This document shows positions 51,287-62,014 of a stretch of 64,000 nucleotides of DNA, piece by piece (within the stretch, counting starts at the first letter, position 1; the number at the start of each line of letters is the position of its first letter). The position numbers and the translations under genes are program-made. The notes beneath the pieces are model-generated. The model ran no database searches. It had not been told where the DNA came from and saw nothing but the letters and a program-made list of their open reading frames with translations. The stretch is from positions 310,001 through 374,000 of the forward strand of contig NZ_CANNGQ010000003.1 in the NCBI RefSeq assembly GCF_947504145.1, given 5' to 3'. The stretch is from an uncultured Microbulbifer sp. (GTDB taxonomy: Bacteria > Pseudomonadota > Gammaproteobacteria > Pseudomonadales > Cellvibrionaceae).

Positions 51287-54112
51287 GTGGACACGATTTA
51301 CGTCAGAGGTGCGCGCACCCACAACCTCAAGAATATCGATCTGGATATTCCCCGCGACAAGCTGATCGTGATTACCGGCCTGTCGGGCTCTGGTAAGTCC
51401 TCACTCGCGTTCGACACCCTCTACGCCGAGGGGCAGCGCCGCTATGTGGAATCGCTGTCCACCTACGCACGGCAGTTCCTGTCGATGATGGAGAAACCGG
51501 ACGTCGACACCGTGGAGGGCCTGTCACCGGCCATCTCCATCGAGCAGAAGTCCACCTCCCACAACCCCCGCTCCACTGTGGGCACCATCACCGAGATCTA
51601 CGACTACCTGCGGCTGCTGTTTGCCCGCGTGGGCGAGCCCCGTTGTCCGGACCACCACGAGCCACTGCAGGCCCAGACCGTAAGCCAGATGGTGGACCAG
51701 GTGCTGGCACTGCCGGAGGGCAGCAAGATCATGCTGCTGGCGCCGGTGATCCGTGACCGCAAAGGCGAGCATGTACATGTATTCGAACAGTTGCGCCGCG
51801 ACGGCTTCGTCCGCGCGCGCATCGACGGCACCGTGTGCGACCTGGACGACACTCCCAAACTGGATAAACGCAAGAAGCATACCGTCGAGGTGGTGGTGGA
51901 CCGCTTCAAGGTCCGCGACGACCTGCAGCTGCGCCTCGCAGAATCCTTCGAGACCGCACTGAACCTCACCGACGGCATCGCCGCCATCAGCTATATGGAC
52001 GGCAAAAAGGAGGATCACCTGTTCTCCGCCCGCCACGCCTGCCCGGTATGTGATTACTCACTGGACGAGCTGGAACCGCGGCTGTTCTCATTCAACAACC
52101 CCGCCGGTGCCTGCCCCGCCTGTGATGGCCTGGGCGTGAAGCAGTTCTTCGATGAGGACAAGGTGATTCTGGATGCCGAGAGCAGCATCTCCGAGGGCGC
52201 CATCCGCGGCTGGGACCGCCGCAACATCTACTACTACCACATGCTGGACTCGCTGGCGGAGCACTACGACTTTGACCTGGACAAGCCGTGGAAGAAGCTG
52301 CGCAAGCGCGACCGGGAAGTAATCCTGCACGGCAGTGGCGACACCTCCATCGACTTCAGCTATGTGAACGACCGCGGCGATGTCACCATCCGCCGCCATA
52401 CCTTCGAGGGCATCATCCCCAATTTCCAGCGCCGCTACCGGGACACCGAGTCCCAGTCCGTACGCGAAGAGCTGGCAAAATACCTGAGCACCCAGAAATG
52501 TCCGGACTGCAGTGGTACCCGTCTGCGCCGGGAAGCGCGCAACGTGTTTGTGGACAACCAGACACTCTCCCAGATCACCGAACTGCCGGTAGGCGATGCG
52601 TTTGAATACTTCGCCCACCAGCTGAAATTCAAGGGCGCACAGAAAGAGATCGCGGACAAAATCCTGAAGGAGCTGCGCGATCGCTTCCGCTTCCTGGTGG
52701 ACGTGGGCCTGAACTACCTGACCCTGAACCGCAGCGCCGAGACCCTGTCCGGCGGTGAGGCCCAGCGCATCCGTCTCGCCAGCCAGATTGGCGCCGGACT
52801 TGTGGGGGTTATGTACATTCTCGACGAACCCTCTATCGGTCTGCACCAGCGGGATAACGAGCGCCTGCTGAATACCCTCACCCACCTGCGGGATATCGGC
52901 AACACGGTGATCGTGGTGGAACACGACGAGGACGCAATCCGCGCGGCAGACTTTATTGTGGATATCGGCCCCGGTGCTGGCGTGCACGGTGGCGAGGTGG
53001 TGGTGGCCGGCACCCATGAAGAAATCGCCGCTTGCGACCGCTCACTCACCGGCCAGTACCTGTCCGGCGTCAAGGAGATCAAGATTCCGGATCAGCGGAT
53101 TCCCGCCCCCGGAGAAGTACTTCGGATCGAGGGTGCCACCGGTAATAACCTGAAAGGTGTCGACCTGGAAATTCCGGTAGGACTGTTTACCTGTGTCACG
53201 GGTGTTTCCGGCTCCGGCAAGTCCACCCTGATCAACGCCACCCTGCATCCGCTGGCGGCCACCGCACTGAACAAAGCCACCACACTGAAAGCAGCACCGC
53301 ACAAGGCCATTGAGGGGCTGGATTATTTCGACAAGTGCGTGGACATCGACCAGAGCCCCATCGGCCGCACCCCGCGCTCCAACCCCGCCACCTACACCGG
53401 CATCTTTACCCCGATTCGCGAACTCTTCTCCGGTACCCAGGAAGCGCGCTCCCGGGGCTACAAGCCCGGGCGTTTCAGCTTCAACGTAAAAGGCGGCCGC
53501 TGCGAGGCCTGCCAGGGGGATGGGGTGATCAAGGTGGAGATGCACTTCCTGCCGGACGTGTACGTGCCCTGTGACACCTGCAAGGGCAAACGCTACAACC
53601 GCGAAACCCTCGAGGTGCACTACAAGGGCAAAAATATTCACGAGGTGCTGGAAATGACCGTGGAAGACGCGCGGGAGTTTTTCGACCCGGTGCCCTCCAT
53701 CGCCAAGAAACTGCAGACGCTGATGGATGTGGGGCTGTCGTATATCAAACTCGGTCAGGCGGCCACCACTCTGTCCGGTGGTGAGGCGCAGCGGGTAAAG
53801 CTTTCCCGCGAGCTGTCCAAGCGCGATACCGGCCAGACCCTGTATATTCTCGATGAGCCCACCACTGGCCTGCACTTCGCCGATATCCAGTTGTTGCTGG
53901 ATGTACTGCACCGCCTGCGCGACCACGGGAATACCATTGTGGTAATCGAGCACAACCTGGACGTGATCAAAACCGCGGACTGGATTGTAGATCTCGGCCC
54001 GGAGGGCGGCTCCGGCGGCGGCGAGATTATTGCCACAGGCACACCGGAACAGGTGGCGAAGGTAAAAGGTTCGCACACCGGGCGATTCCTCAAGCCCATG
54101 CTCAAGCGCTGA
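51287..54112 (+). CDS. uvrA: excinuclease ABC subunit A
   Basis: DNA damage sensor of nucleotide-excision repair. Two ABC ATPase modules with Walker A loops GLSGSGKSS and GVSGSGKST, signatures [12 protein letters not shown] and [12 protein letters not shown], and zinc-finger cysteine pairs ([27 protein letters not shown]). 941 residues. GTG start with AGGA upstream. No LexA-type box was found in the 167-base gap before it. Confidence 0.98.
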   Translation: MDTIYVRGARTHNLKNIDLDIPRDKLIVITGLSGSGKSSLAFDTLYAEGQRRYVESLSTYARQFLSMMEKPDVDTVEGLSPAISIEQKSTSHNPRSTVGTITEIYDYLRLLFARVGEPRCPDHHEPLQAQTVSQMVDQVLALPEGSKIMLLAPVIRDRKGEHVHVFEQLRRDGFVRARIDGTVCDLDDTPKLDKRKKHTVEVVVDRFKVRDDLQLRLAESFETALNLTDGIAAISYMDGKKEDHLFSARHACPVCDYSLDELEPRLFSFNNPAGACPACDGLGVKQFFDEDKVILDAESSISEGAIRGWDRRNIYYYHMLDSLAEHYDFDLDKPWKKLRKRDREVILHGSGDTSIDFSYVNDRGDVTIRRHTFEGIIPNFQRRYRDTESQSVREELAKYLSTQKCPDCSGTRLRREARNVFVDNQTLSQITELPVGDAFEYFAHQLKFKGAQKEIADKILKELRDRFRFLVDVGLNYLTLNRSAETLSGGEAQRIRLASQIGAGLVGVMYILDEPSIGLHQRDNERLLNTLTHLRDIGNTVIVVEHDEDAIRAADFIVDIGPGAGVHGGEVVVAGTHEEIAACDRSLTGQYLSGVKEIKIPDQRIPAPGEVLRIEGATGNNLKGVDLEIPVGLFTCVTGVSGSGKSTLINATLHPLAATALNKATTLKAAPHKAIEGLDYFDKCVDIDQSPIGRTPRSNPATYTGIFTPIRELFSGTQEARSRGYKPGRFSFNVKGGRCEACQGDGVIKVEMHFLPDVYVPCDTCKGKRYNRETLEVHYKGKNIHEVLEMTVEDAREFFDPVPSIAKKLQTLMDVGLSYIKLGQAATTLSGGEAQRVKLSRELSKRDTGQTLYILDEPTTGLHFADIQLLLDVLHRLRDHGNTIVVIEHNLDVIKTADWIVDLGPEGGSGGGEIIATGTPEQVAKVKGSHTGRFLKPMLKR

Positions 54113-54155
54113 TTTTTCAACAGTCCTGTAGAGCGCAAAAAACCCAGGGAACCCA

Positions 54156-55382
54156 ATGAAAAAAATAATGCCTTCCCTCAGTATCGGCCCGGCGACGATG
54201 GTCGCCGCGGCATTCATCGGTCCGGGTACAGTCATCACCGCCAGTCTGGCCGGTGCCCAATACGGCTACGCGCTGTTGTGGGCACTGCTGTTTGCGATTC
54301 TTGCGAGCATCATCCTGCAGGAAATGGCCGCGCGACTCGGCGTGGTGAGCGGGCAGGGACTGGGGGAGAATATTCGCCAGTCGCTCAGCCACCCCCTGCT
54401 GCGCTGGCCGGCCCTGGCACTGGTGATTGGTGCCATTGTTGTCGGCAACGCGGCCTACGAGGGGGGCAACCTGGCAGGCGCCAGCCTCGGCCTCAAACTG
54501 CTGACCAACACCGAACTCGCCACCGGGAAAGGATCACTCTGGCCCATGGTCGTCGCTGCCATCGCAGCAGCGCTGCTATGGAGCGGAAATTATCGCTTGA
54601 TCGAGCGCACGCTTATTGTGCTGGTCGCACTGATGAGCGTTGCATTTCTACTGACCTTCGCCCTCACCCGCCCGGATTTATCCGCGCTCGTCAGCGGACT
54701 ATTCACGCCCACACTACCGACCGGTGCGGCGCTCACGGTAATCGCATTGATAGGCACGACCGTAGTGCCCTACAACCTGTTCTTACACAGTTCCAGCGCG
54801 AGCAAGAAATGGCACTCACCGGACGATTTGCCGGCGGCGCGGCGGGATATTTTTATTTCCATCCCGGTGGGCGGGCTGATCTCCATCGCCATTGTTTCCA
54901 CCAGTGCCGCCGCGTTTTTCAGCCACCAATTAAGTATCGGCAGCGCCGGAGACATGGCTCAGGCACTGCAACCCCTGTTTGGCAAAGCCGCGGTTTACTG
55001 CATGGGTGTGGGCCTGTTTGCTGCCGGCATCTCGTCCTCCCTGACGGCACCATTGGCATCGGCCTATGCATTGAGCGGCGTACTGGGCAAGCCCGCGGAC
55101 TTGGGTACATTGCAGTTTCGCACCATCTGGCTCAGCATTATTGTTATCGGCGCCCTGCTCGCCACTCAGGATATTCGCCCGATCCGCCTGATCTGGTTTG
55201 CGCAGATTGCCAATGGTCTGCTGCTCCCCATTATTACCATGTTCCTGCTGTGGGCGATGAACAGCCACAAGCTGGGGCGCTATCGCAACAACGGGTGGCA
55301 AAACCTGCTGGGATTGCTGGTGCTCGCCACGGCCATCGCGCTGGGCGGACGCAGCCTGGCCGCCGCCTTTGACTGGCTGTGA
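54156..55382 (+). CDS. NRAMP-family transporter lacking canonical metal ligands
   Basis: A 408-residue protein with about eleven membrane helices and NRAMP-like sequence throughout. In true NRAMPs, helix 1 carries DPGN and helix 6 carries a Met-Pro-His motif. Here helix 1 has GPGT (22-25) and helix 6 has VVPYN (203-207), so the coordinating Asp, Asn and Met are replaced. Metal transport is therefore doubtful. It starts 43 bases after uvrA and is followed at 24 bases by pxpABC, which suggests a role in 5-oxoproline use, perhaps as its importer. That function is inference. Confidence 0.85.
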   Translation: MKKIMPSLSIGPATMVAAAFIGPGTVITASLAGAQYGYALLWALLFAILASIILQEMAARLGVVSGQGLGENIRQSLSHPLLRWPALALVIGAIVVGNAAYEGGNLAGASLGLKLLTNTELATGKGSLWPMVVAAIAAALLWSGNYRLIERTLIVLVALMSVAFLLTFALTRPDLSALVSGLFTPTLPTGAALTVIALIGTTVVPYNLFLHSSSASKKWHSPDDLPAARRDIFISIPVGGLISIAIVSTSAAAFFSHQLSIGSAGDMAQALQPLFGKAAVYCMGVGLFAAGISSSLTAPLASAYALSGVLGKPADLGTLQFRTIWLSIIVIGALLATQDIRPIRLIWFAQIANGLLLPIITMFLLWAMNSHKLGRYRNNGWQNLLGLLVLATAIALGGRSLAAAFDWL

Positions 55383-55406
55383 ATCGCGGATTTAACGAAC
55401 AAGGAC

Positions 55407-56168
55407 ATGACGTCTATCGTGACTTCGATTGATATAAATTGTGACCTGGGTGAAGGCAGTGACGACGCCGATTGCGCCCGCGATGCGCGCCTGATGCAAT
55501 TTATTTCACGCTGCAATATTGCCTGTGGCGGCCACGCGGGCAACGCGCGCACCATGGCCCTGTCGCTGCAGAATGCACGCAAAAACGGCATCGCCGCCGG
55601 CGCCCACCCGGGTTACCCGGACCCAGAAAATTTCGGCCGCACTTCGCTGGCAATGTCGCGGCAGGATCTGCTTGCCTCCCTGCGTGATCAGATACACGCA
55701 CTGCAAAAACTGGCCGCCGAGGAACAGGTCGCCCTCTCCCATATCAAACTGCACGGTGCACTCTACAATGATGCCGAATCAGACGAGGGTCTCGCCGAAG
55801 CCCTTGTGCAAATGATCGCGCGGGAATTTCCCGAGCTGGAAATTCTTGCGCTGGCCAATGCGGCGCTGGAGCGTGCCGCCTTCAAATACCGGCACCCGGT
55901 TTTGCGGGAGGGCTTTATGGACCGCCGCTACCTCAACGATCACCAGCTCTCACCGCGCAACTTGCCCGGTGCGGTGATCCACGACTTCGAGCAGTGCCGC
56001 AAACAGGTTCTCGCACTCGCCAGGGGTGAGCCATTTCTATCCATTAATGGCGAGCCGCTGCAGTTTTCCGTCGACACCCTCTGCCTGCACGGTGACAACC
56101 CGCACGCTGAAAGTATTGCGCAGCAGTTACAACAGGCATTGCTGCGGGCGGGAATTCGCACATGCTGA
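55407..56168 (+). CDS. pxpA: 5-oxoprolinase subunit PxpA (LamB/YcsF family)
   Basis: Part of the ATP-dependent PxpABC enzyme that opens 5-oxoproline to glutamate. The family signatures are DINCDLGEG near the start, ISRCNIACGGHAGNA, AAGAHPGYPDPENFGR and HIKLHGALYND. 253 residues. Its TGA overlaps the pxpB ATG, so the three subunits are translationally coupled. Confidence 0.95.
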   Translation: MTSIVTSIDINCDLGEGSDDADCARDARLMQFISRCNIACGGHAGNARTMALSLQNARKNGIAAGAHPGYPDPENFGRTSLAMSRQDLLASLRDQIHALQKLAAEEQVALSHIKLHGALYNDAESDEGLAEALVQMIAREFPELEILALANAALERAAFKYRHPVLREGFMDRRYLNDHQLSPRNLPGAVIHDFEQCRKQVLALARGEPFLSINGEPLQFSVDTLCLHGDNPHAESIAQQLQQALLRAGIRTC

Positions 56169-56986
56169 GAGAAAGGCGTTTTGAACTCTCGCCGAATGGT
56201 GACGCCGCACTGGATATCCGCTTCTCCGCGGCGCCGGGTGAGCAGCTGAGCGAAGCCATCATCGCCCTCTCCGAGGCTATTGAAGCCGAGTCCTTCCCGG
56301 CCGTCACCGAGCTGGTGCCCGCTTACCAGTGCCTGACTGTGTGCTTCGATCCCCTACAGCTTTCGCACTCCGGGTCCGGGAGCGCAGATTTGCCCAAGCT
56401 GGAGAGCAGCCTGGCAACACTCACGCAAAAAATACTGGCACAGACTTTACGCACAAATAAAAAGAACACAGATGAAGAGAACACTGATAACGAGCCCCCC
56501 GAATACAAACGCACCTTGATCCGAATTCCTGTGTGCTATGACGAACAGTTCGCACCGGATATACAAACGCTGTGCAGCCACACCGGGCTCACCGCTGCAG
56601 AGATTATTGCCCGTCATACCGCGCCCCGGTACCTGGTGCATATGCTCGGTTTTACCCCGGGCTTTCTCTATCTGGGCGGCCTCGATGAGCAATTGCACTG
56701 CCCACGGAAAGCCCGCCCAGAGCTCAAAATAGCGGCCGGCTCTGTGGGTATCGGCGGCGGCCAGACTGGAATTTACCCCCAGGCCACACCCGGCGGCTGG
56801 CAGATTATCGGCCGCACCCCGCTGGCTTTATTTCGTCCGGACCAGGACCCTCCATTTATCGCCCACCCCCTGGACCGGATTCAGTTTGTCGCCATCAGCC
56901 CGGAGCAGTTTACGCAAACGGATCCATTTTCTGCGCCGGATACCATACCCCTTACGGAGTTTGCGGCGCCGGAGGTCCGGCGGTGA
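56162..56986 (+). CDS. pxpB: 5-oxoprolinase subunit PxpB (KipI family)
   Basis: Carboxyltransferase domain subunit 1 family, 274 residues. Conserved motifs are IPVCYDEQFAPDI, YLVHMLGFTPGFLYLGGLD and SVGIGGGQTGIYP with TPGGWQIIGRTP. Before the first lies a hydrophilic insert of about 25 residues rich in Asn, Glu and Thr (98-115), not usual in the family. The stop overlaps the pxpC GTG by four bases. Confidence 0.94.
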   Translation: MLRERRFELSPNGDAALDIRFSAAPGEQLSEAIIALSEAIEAESFPAVTELVPAYQCLTVCFDPLQLSHSGSGSADLPKLESSLATLTQKILAQTLRTNKKNTDEENTDNEPPEYKRTLIRIPVCYDEQFAPDIQTLCSHTGLTAAEIIARHTAPRYLVHMLGFTPGFLYLGGLDEQLHCPRKARPELKIAAGSVGIGGGQTGIYPQATPGGWQIIGRTPLALFRPDQDPPFIAHPLDRIQFVAISPEQFTQTDPFSAPDTIPLTEFAAPEVRR

Positions 56987-57915
56987 CCCTGCACATCATC
57001 AAACCGGGCCTACAGACTACAATCCAGGATGGCGGACGGCCGGGCAACCTGCGCTGGGGACTATCCCGCGGGGGGGCTGCAGATACGCTCGCCATGGCAC
57101 TGGGCAACCTGCTTCTCGGCAACCCACCGGCGCACCCCTGTATTGAAGTCGCCCTGACCGGCCCGGAAATCGCGTTTACCGAAAGCCTTTCACTCGCCGT
57201 CACCGGTGCACATTTTGACCTGACACTTAACGGCAAGTCCGTTGCGAATGATGAAGTGCTGCAGATACGCGGCGGAGATCAGCTCCATTTCGGCGCGCTT
57301 CGGTCTGGTGCCCGCGCCTATATTGCGCTCGCTGGAAAAATGGCTCTGCCAGCAAGCCTCGGCAGCCTGTCCACTCATGTTGTCGCCGGCTTTGGCGGGT
57401 TACACGGGCGGGCGCTTCAGGCGGGAGATAGCATTCATCTGGATCATTGCCGCCTGGAAGCCAATCGCACACTGCCATCGCAGTACCGCCTGGATTATCG
57501 TGGGCGGCCGCTTCTGCGGGTGATTCCCGGGCTGGAGGAACAATATTTTTCCTCCGGTGCACGGGCGCAGTTTTACCGGGGCGGCTTCACGATTTCCCCC
57601 CAGAGCAACCGCATGGGTATTCGCCTGGTGGGGGAGCCACTGCCCGTTGAAAACATTCCCCAACAGATATCCTCTGCGCTGTGCCCGGGCACGATACAGG
57701 TCCCCCCCAACGGCCAGCCTGTTATCAGTTTCGTGGAGGGGCAGACCATTGGCGGCTATCCGCGCATCGCCCATGTGATCAGTGCGGACCTGCACCGCCT
57801 GGGGCAGTTGAACGCCGGGGCCAGGCTCGACTTTGAGACGGTCGACCGGGACACCGCACATCGGATCCTGCACGACAAGTCTCTGCTGCTCGAGAGACTC
57901 CCCCACAAGCTGTGA
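56983..57915 (+). CDS. pxpC: 5-oxoprolinase subunit PxpC (KipA family)
   Basis: Carboxyltransferase domain subunit 2 family, 310 residues, GTG start. Shows IIKPGLQTTIQDGGRPG at the N-terminus, SNRMGIRLVGEP in the middle and PPNGQPVISFVEGQTIGGYP near the C-terminus. It completes the PxpABC set, whose genes overlap head to tail. Confidence 0.95.
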   Translation: MTLHIIKPGLQTTIQDGGRPGNLRWGLSRGGAADTLAMALGNLLLGNPPAHPCIEVALTGPEIAFTESLSLAVTGAHFDLTLNGKSVANDEVLQIRGGDQLHFGALRSGARAYIALAGKMALPASLGSLSTHVVAGFGGLHGRALQAGDSIHLDHCRLEANRTLPSQYRLDYRGRPLLRVIPGLEEQYFSSGARAQFYRGGFTISPQSNRMGIRLVGEPLPVENIPQQISSALCPGTIQVPPNGQPVISFVEGQTIGGYPRIAHVISADLHRLGQLNAGARLDFETVDRDTAHRILHDKSLLLERLPHKL

Positions 57916-58098
57916 AACCCTGCGCACCATCACAGTAGCTCCGCTGCCTATTCGTCATCCCGCAGCTTCCCCGCGCCAATTGGCGCCGCCTCCCCTTCCA
58001 GCTCCCGGGCACTTCGGCTAACTTCTGCAACGCCAATGACAACGCTGTCACCAGTTGTTGGTATCGGCACACCTATAAAAATAACGTCAGGAGAAGAC

Positions 58099-60132
58099 AT
58101 GCCTATCATCACCCGGCCAGATACGGCCAGAACAACGACCGGCTCATCCGTATTACCCCACAGAAGGGTCCGGTACGGCTTCTTACCGGCCCTCGCCCTG
58201 CTCGCCATGCCAGCACATGCGGCCATGCCCGCAGACGCCTACGAGGCCGGACAGAGCTACGCGGGCGGCAGTCGGGTCTGCTACCAGCAGGACCTGTTCA
58301 GAGCCCAGTGGTGGGCTGGCCCGAATGACTCACCCGCATCCGCGTATACGGCGGCCAATAGCTGGGACAACCCCTGGGTTCTGGAAAGCCCCGACGCCTG
58401 CACCTCCGGCACAGGCAATACCGCCCCGGTCGCCGACGCCACTGCCAACCCACCGGAAATTTTCGGTGCTGGCAGTATCGCGCTGGATGGCAGCCTGTCC
58501 ACAGATCCGGACGGTGACCCGATGCAATTTGCCTGGGCACAAGTTGCTCCGGTAACCCCCACTGCATCAATTCACACGGCGGACGCCAGCAGCACCCAGG
58601 TGGACCTTCCCGCAGTGACCACAGACACCCTTTACGAATTTCGCCTGAGCGTATCCGACGGGGAGCATACCGATTACACCACCGTTCAAATACTGCAGCG
58701 GGCAGGTCAGGTCTCTCCACCAGAGCCCACCGCAGTAATCAGCGCCCCCGGCACCGCAGCCTGCCCTGGCAGTATCACATTGAGTGCAGAAAGCTCCACC
58801 ATCCCGGAAGAAACGGGCTACGTGCTTACCTGGCGACAGCGCAACGGGCCGGCTGCGGTACTTCTCTCCCCCAACAGCACTACCACCCAGGTAGACTTTC
58901 CGGATACCGGAGTGAATGCGTCCTACACCTTTGAACTGGAAATCAGCAACGGCGAACAATCCTCCACCGCGACAGTAACCATCGCACAGCAATGCGATCA
59001 AAGCGGCTACCCGATTGCCCGAAGCACACTGGAAGCACGGGAAACCGAGCTCACCTCCAGCCCACTGTTTTCTCAGGTGAAAGCATCCATCGTCACCCTG
59101 GAAAATTCTCAGGTGGAAGCGGTAGCGCCCGGCCGAATTGCAAATCCGCCCAACGTACAGCGGGTTGAATTCATCGTAGCCAGCGCAGACTGGGACTTCC
59201 TGTTTCCCGTGCGCGCTGCAGAGTATTCCTATACAAATTTTCTGCGCGCGGTGGCGAAGTTCCCCGCGTTTTGTGGAGACTACAGCGACGGCCGCAATGC
59301 AGAAGATATTTGCAGAAAATCTCTGGCCACTATGTTTGCCCACTTCACCCAGGAAACCGGTGGTCATACATCCCACTGGGCCGAACCCGAGTGGCGGCAG
59401 GGGCTTTACTTTATCCGCGAACAGGGATGGAACGAGAACACACCCAATGGCTACGGCATTTGCGCCCCGTCTACGTGGCAGGCGCAGCAATGGCCCTGTG
59501 CCACCTTTGCCGATGGCAGCTACAAAAGTTATTTCGGTCGTGGCGCCAAGCAGCTCAGTTACAACTACAACTACGGCCCTTTCTCTGCGGCCATGTTCGG
59601 TGATGTAAATGTCCTGCTGGAACAGCCCAATCTTGTTGCCGATACCTGGCTCAATCTCGCCAGCGCCGTGTTCTTCTTCGTCTACCCGCAGCCGCCAAAA
59701 CCCAGCATGCTGCATGTGATCGACGGCACATGGCAGCCCAATAGTCACGACCTGAGTAGTGGGCTGGTACCTGGGTTCGGCGTCACCACCATGGTTATAA
59801 ACGGCGGAATCGAATGCGGTGGCAGCAACGAGCACGCGCAGTCACAAAACCGGATCGACTACTACCGCCACTTTGCCAACCACCTGTCGGTTGAAATTCC
59901 GGCGAGTGAAGTGCTCGGGTGTGCAAGCATGGATCGATTCGCAGTCGGTGGTGCCGGCGCCATGGAGATTTACTGGGAGCAGGACTGGAGTTGGGATCCC
60001 CAGTACCCGAATGGCGAAAGCTACGCGTGTAAGCTGGTGGGCTACCAGACCCGCTTCTCGGCATTTATCGGCGGAGATTATGTGCACTGCGTGGAGCACT
60101 TCTTCGACGTACATGTAGACCACACACAATAA
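58099..60132 (+). CDS. secreted GH19 chitinase with chitin-binding and PKD-like domains
   Basis: A 677-residue secreted enzyme. The signal peptide is long and ends at PAHA (about 41). A CBM5/12-type chitin-binding module follows (DAYEAGQSYAGGSRVCY, AQWWAG). Then come two PKD-like domains (about 108-200 and 208-298; DPDGDPMQFAWAQ and ETGYVLTWRQRNG). The family-19 catalytic domain spans about 380-650, with the acid Glu419 in QETGGH and the substrate cleft in YFGRGAKQLSYNYNYG. AGGAGA precedes the ATG at 58099. It would cleave chitin outside the cell. Confidence 0.93.
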   Translation: MPIITRPDTARTTTGSSVLPHRRVRYGFLPALALLAMPAHAAMPADAYEAGQSYAGGSRVCYQQDLFRAQWWAGPNDSPASAYTAANSWDNPWVLESPDACTSGTGNTAPVADATANPPEIFGAGSIALDGSLSTDPDGDPMQFAWAQVAPVTPTASIHTADASSTQVDLPAVTTDTLYEFRLSVSDGEHTDYTTVQILQRAGQVSPPEPTAVISAPGTAACPGSITLSAESSTIPEETGYVLTWRQRNGPAAVLLSPNSTTTQVDFPDTGVNASYTFELEISNGEQSSTATVTIAQQCDQSGYPIARSTLEARETELTSSPLFSQVKASIVTLENSQVEAVAPGRIANPPNVQRVEFIVASADWDFLFPVRAAEYSYTNFLRAVAKFPAFCGDYSDGRNAEDICRKSLATMFAHFTQETGGHTSHWAEPEWRQGLYFIREQGWNENTPNGYGICAPSTWQAQQWPCATFADGSYKSYFGRGAKQLSYNYNYGPFSAAMFGDVNVLLEQPNLVADTWLNLASAVFFFVYPQPPKPSMLHVIDGTWQPNSHDLSSGLVPGFGVTTMVINGGIECGGSNEHAQSQNRIDYYRHFANHLSVEIPASEVLGCASMDRFAVGGAGAMEIYWEQDWSWDPQYPNGESYACKLVGYQTRFSAFIGGDYVHCVEHFFDVHVDHTQ

Positions 60133-60529
60133 TTTCGCCAAACCATTACCCACAAAAAAGGCCGGGATCTTCCGGCCTTTTTTATTTCGGGCGTCGGATT
60201 TCCGAGATTGCCCTCGACCTCAGTAAACATTTCGGACGGAGAAAGCGCAAGAGTAGTGAAACAACACGCCAGCACCCGAGAAAAACTACGCCATAAAAAA
60301 TAAATTTCCGCCTGACTGGTACGCCACGGTTGACCAGCGGGTTTTCCCACCAAAATTCGTAGACCGGCACTACCGTAACAATTACCCTTTTTCGTGCATT
60401 TGTAAGAACGACGGGCGCGCGCCCGCAGTTTTTTTGCCGGTTTGGACTGCAGCGCAGTTTCTTCCATCCCTGTTGTACGGCAATGGCGCCGCCCTGCTTT
60501 TTCCAACTCTGGATACAGGGAAATCACCA
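60133..60529. other. gap between chitinase and esterase genes
   Basis: About 400 bases. The chitinase terminator is at 60154-60183; the remainder should carry the promoter of the next gene. No credible small gene, operator or hairpin beyond the terminator was seen. Confidence 0.5.
60154..60183 (+). terminator. intrinsic terminator after the chitinase
   Basis: Stem AAAAAAGGCCGG/CCGGCCTTTTTT with a six-base loop and T-run. Confidence 0.93.
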
Positions 60530-61972
60530 ATGATAAGAAGTGTCCATTTTTATTTTCTAGCGATGATTCTCACTGCCGCAGGCAGCGCACACGCCGAGCC
60601 GGGCGATCACGGCTTCTGGACCACACTCGGCAATCTCATTTCACCCCCTTCCGCAAACAGTCCGGTAACTGCCGCACAGACTCAAGGCATGTACCCGCTG
60701 AACCAAAAGGACCCCACCTTTGATGACGGGTTTGACCCCGGCGACTACGACAACTGGCAAAAAATCGACGTGCCAATCAGTAGTGGCGCTATCTGCGGCA
60801 ATGGCTCGCCGTATAAATTTTTTGTCTATCGAGTGCCTGACACCAAAAACACACTGTTTTATTTTGAAGGTGGCGGCGCCTGCTGGGACTACCAAAGCTG
60901 CTCCGGACAAGCCGGCATACGCGGCGCGCGGAATCCTGACGGGATCCCGGACAACTACGTTCAGAACATCAATCTGCTGGACTTCAGCAATTCCGCCAAC
61001 CTCGCCACTGCCGCAGTATCACCCCTGATCTACACCCACCACCCGTACAACCAGTTTAAAACCGGGGAGTGGAACCTGGTGTACGTACCCTACTGTACCG
61101 GCGATATCTACATCGGGGATAAAACAGAAATTTATCAGGACCCCGCCGGGGAAAACCCGGATCTGGTCTTTCACCACAACGGACTTCGCAATGTTCAGGC
61201 TGTGGTTTCCTGGGTTAAAAACAACCTTCAAAAGCCCCGCCAGATGGTGGCCGCGGGCTGCAGCGCCGGCAGTATTGGTGCGCTGTTAAACTACTCAAAA
61301 CTGCGCCAGGATATGGCGGTGGATTACGGCTACCTCATTGACGATTCCGGGCCCCTTTACAAGGCCCCCCTGGATAGCAATGACGCCGACGCTTACCCTT
61401 CAACACCGTTGCACAACGAAGTGTTGAACTCATGGACCAACTTTGACCCTGGCGATACTGGATCCACCAACCCGATCAATATGCTCGCCAACATCACACC
61501 GGGTTTTGACCGCAACGAACTGGCCAGCCTTTACGGAGGCCTTTCGGCGAAGTTTCCCGGCGACCGGTTGGGAATTACCCATTTTCTCGCTGACGGCAAT
61601 TTCTCTTCCTATTCATACGAGCGATTTCACCCGGACATTTACAATGATCCGGACGCAGAATCGCGCCTGGCGAAGCTGCGTGAGAAATGGCAGTACGATA
61701 CCCACAGTAACCTGATCCCACTGCTGGAGCAGACCCACAACTGGAGTTATTACTTTCCGATGTTCCGGGATTTCAATGAGAGCCACTGCACCACGGTTCT
61801 CGACCTGGAATATGGCGAGATTGCCGAACACGGACTGGTATTGGAAGACTTCCTGAAAAACGTCGTGAACTATCGCGGCGGGCCGCCGCTGCGAGCCTAC
61901 GAGTCTGATCAGGTTTCTGATTTCGAGAACAACCAGAATTGGTTCTACGATTTGATTGGTGGGCTTTTATAG
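60530..61972 (+). CDS. secreted pectin-acetylesterase-family hydrolase
   Basis: A 480-residue exported serine hydrolase. Signal peptide ends at SAHA (22). The pectin acetylesterase family pattern is clear: YFEGGGACWDYQSC with the oxyanion Gly run (114-116), and the nucleophile Ser245 in GCSAGS. The C-terminal His is likely in NESHC. ACAGGG stands nine bases before the ATG at 60530. Family members remove acetyl groups from pectin in plants; related bacterial proteins have varied roles. Together with the chitinase it fits an extracellular polysaccharide lifestyle. Confidence 0.87.
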   Translation: MIRSVHFYFLAMILTAAGSAHAEPGDHGFWTTLGNLISPPSANSPVTAAQTQGMYPLNQKDPTFDDGFDPGDYDNWQKIDVPISSGAICGNGSPYKFFVYRVPDTKNTLFYFEGGGACWDYQSCSGQAGIRGARNPDGIPDNYVQNINLLDFSNSANLATAAVSPLIYTHHPYNQFKTGEWNLVYVPYCTGDIYIGDKTEIYQDPAGENPDLVFHHNGLRNVQAVVSWVKNNLQKPRQMVAAGCSAGSIGALLNYSKLRQDMAVDYGYLIDDSGPLYKAPLDSNDADAYPSTPLHNEVLNSWTNFDPGDTGSTNPINMLANITPGFDRNELASLYGGLSAKFPGDRLGITHFLADGNFSSYSYERFHPDIYNDPDAESRLAKLREKWQYDTHSNLIPLLEQTHNWSYYFPMFRDFNESHCTTVLDLEYGEIAEHGLVLEDFLKNVVNYRGGPPLRAYESDQVSDFENNQNWFYDLIGGLL

Positions 61973-62014
61973 TTCATGCCTGACGATGGTTACCCTCGCG
62001 CGCGAGGGTAACCG

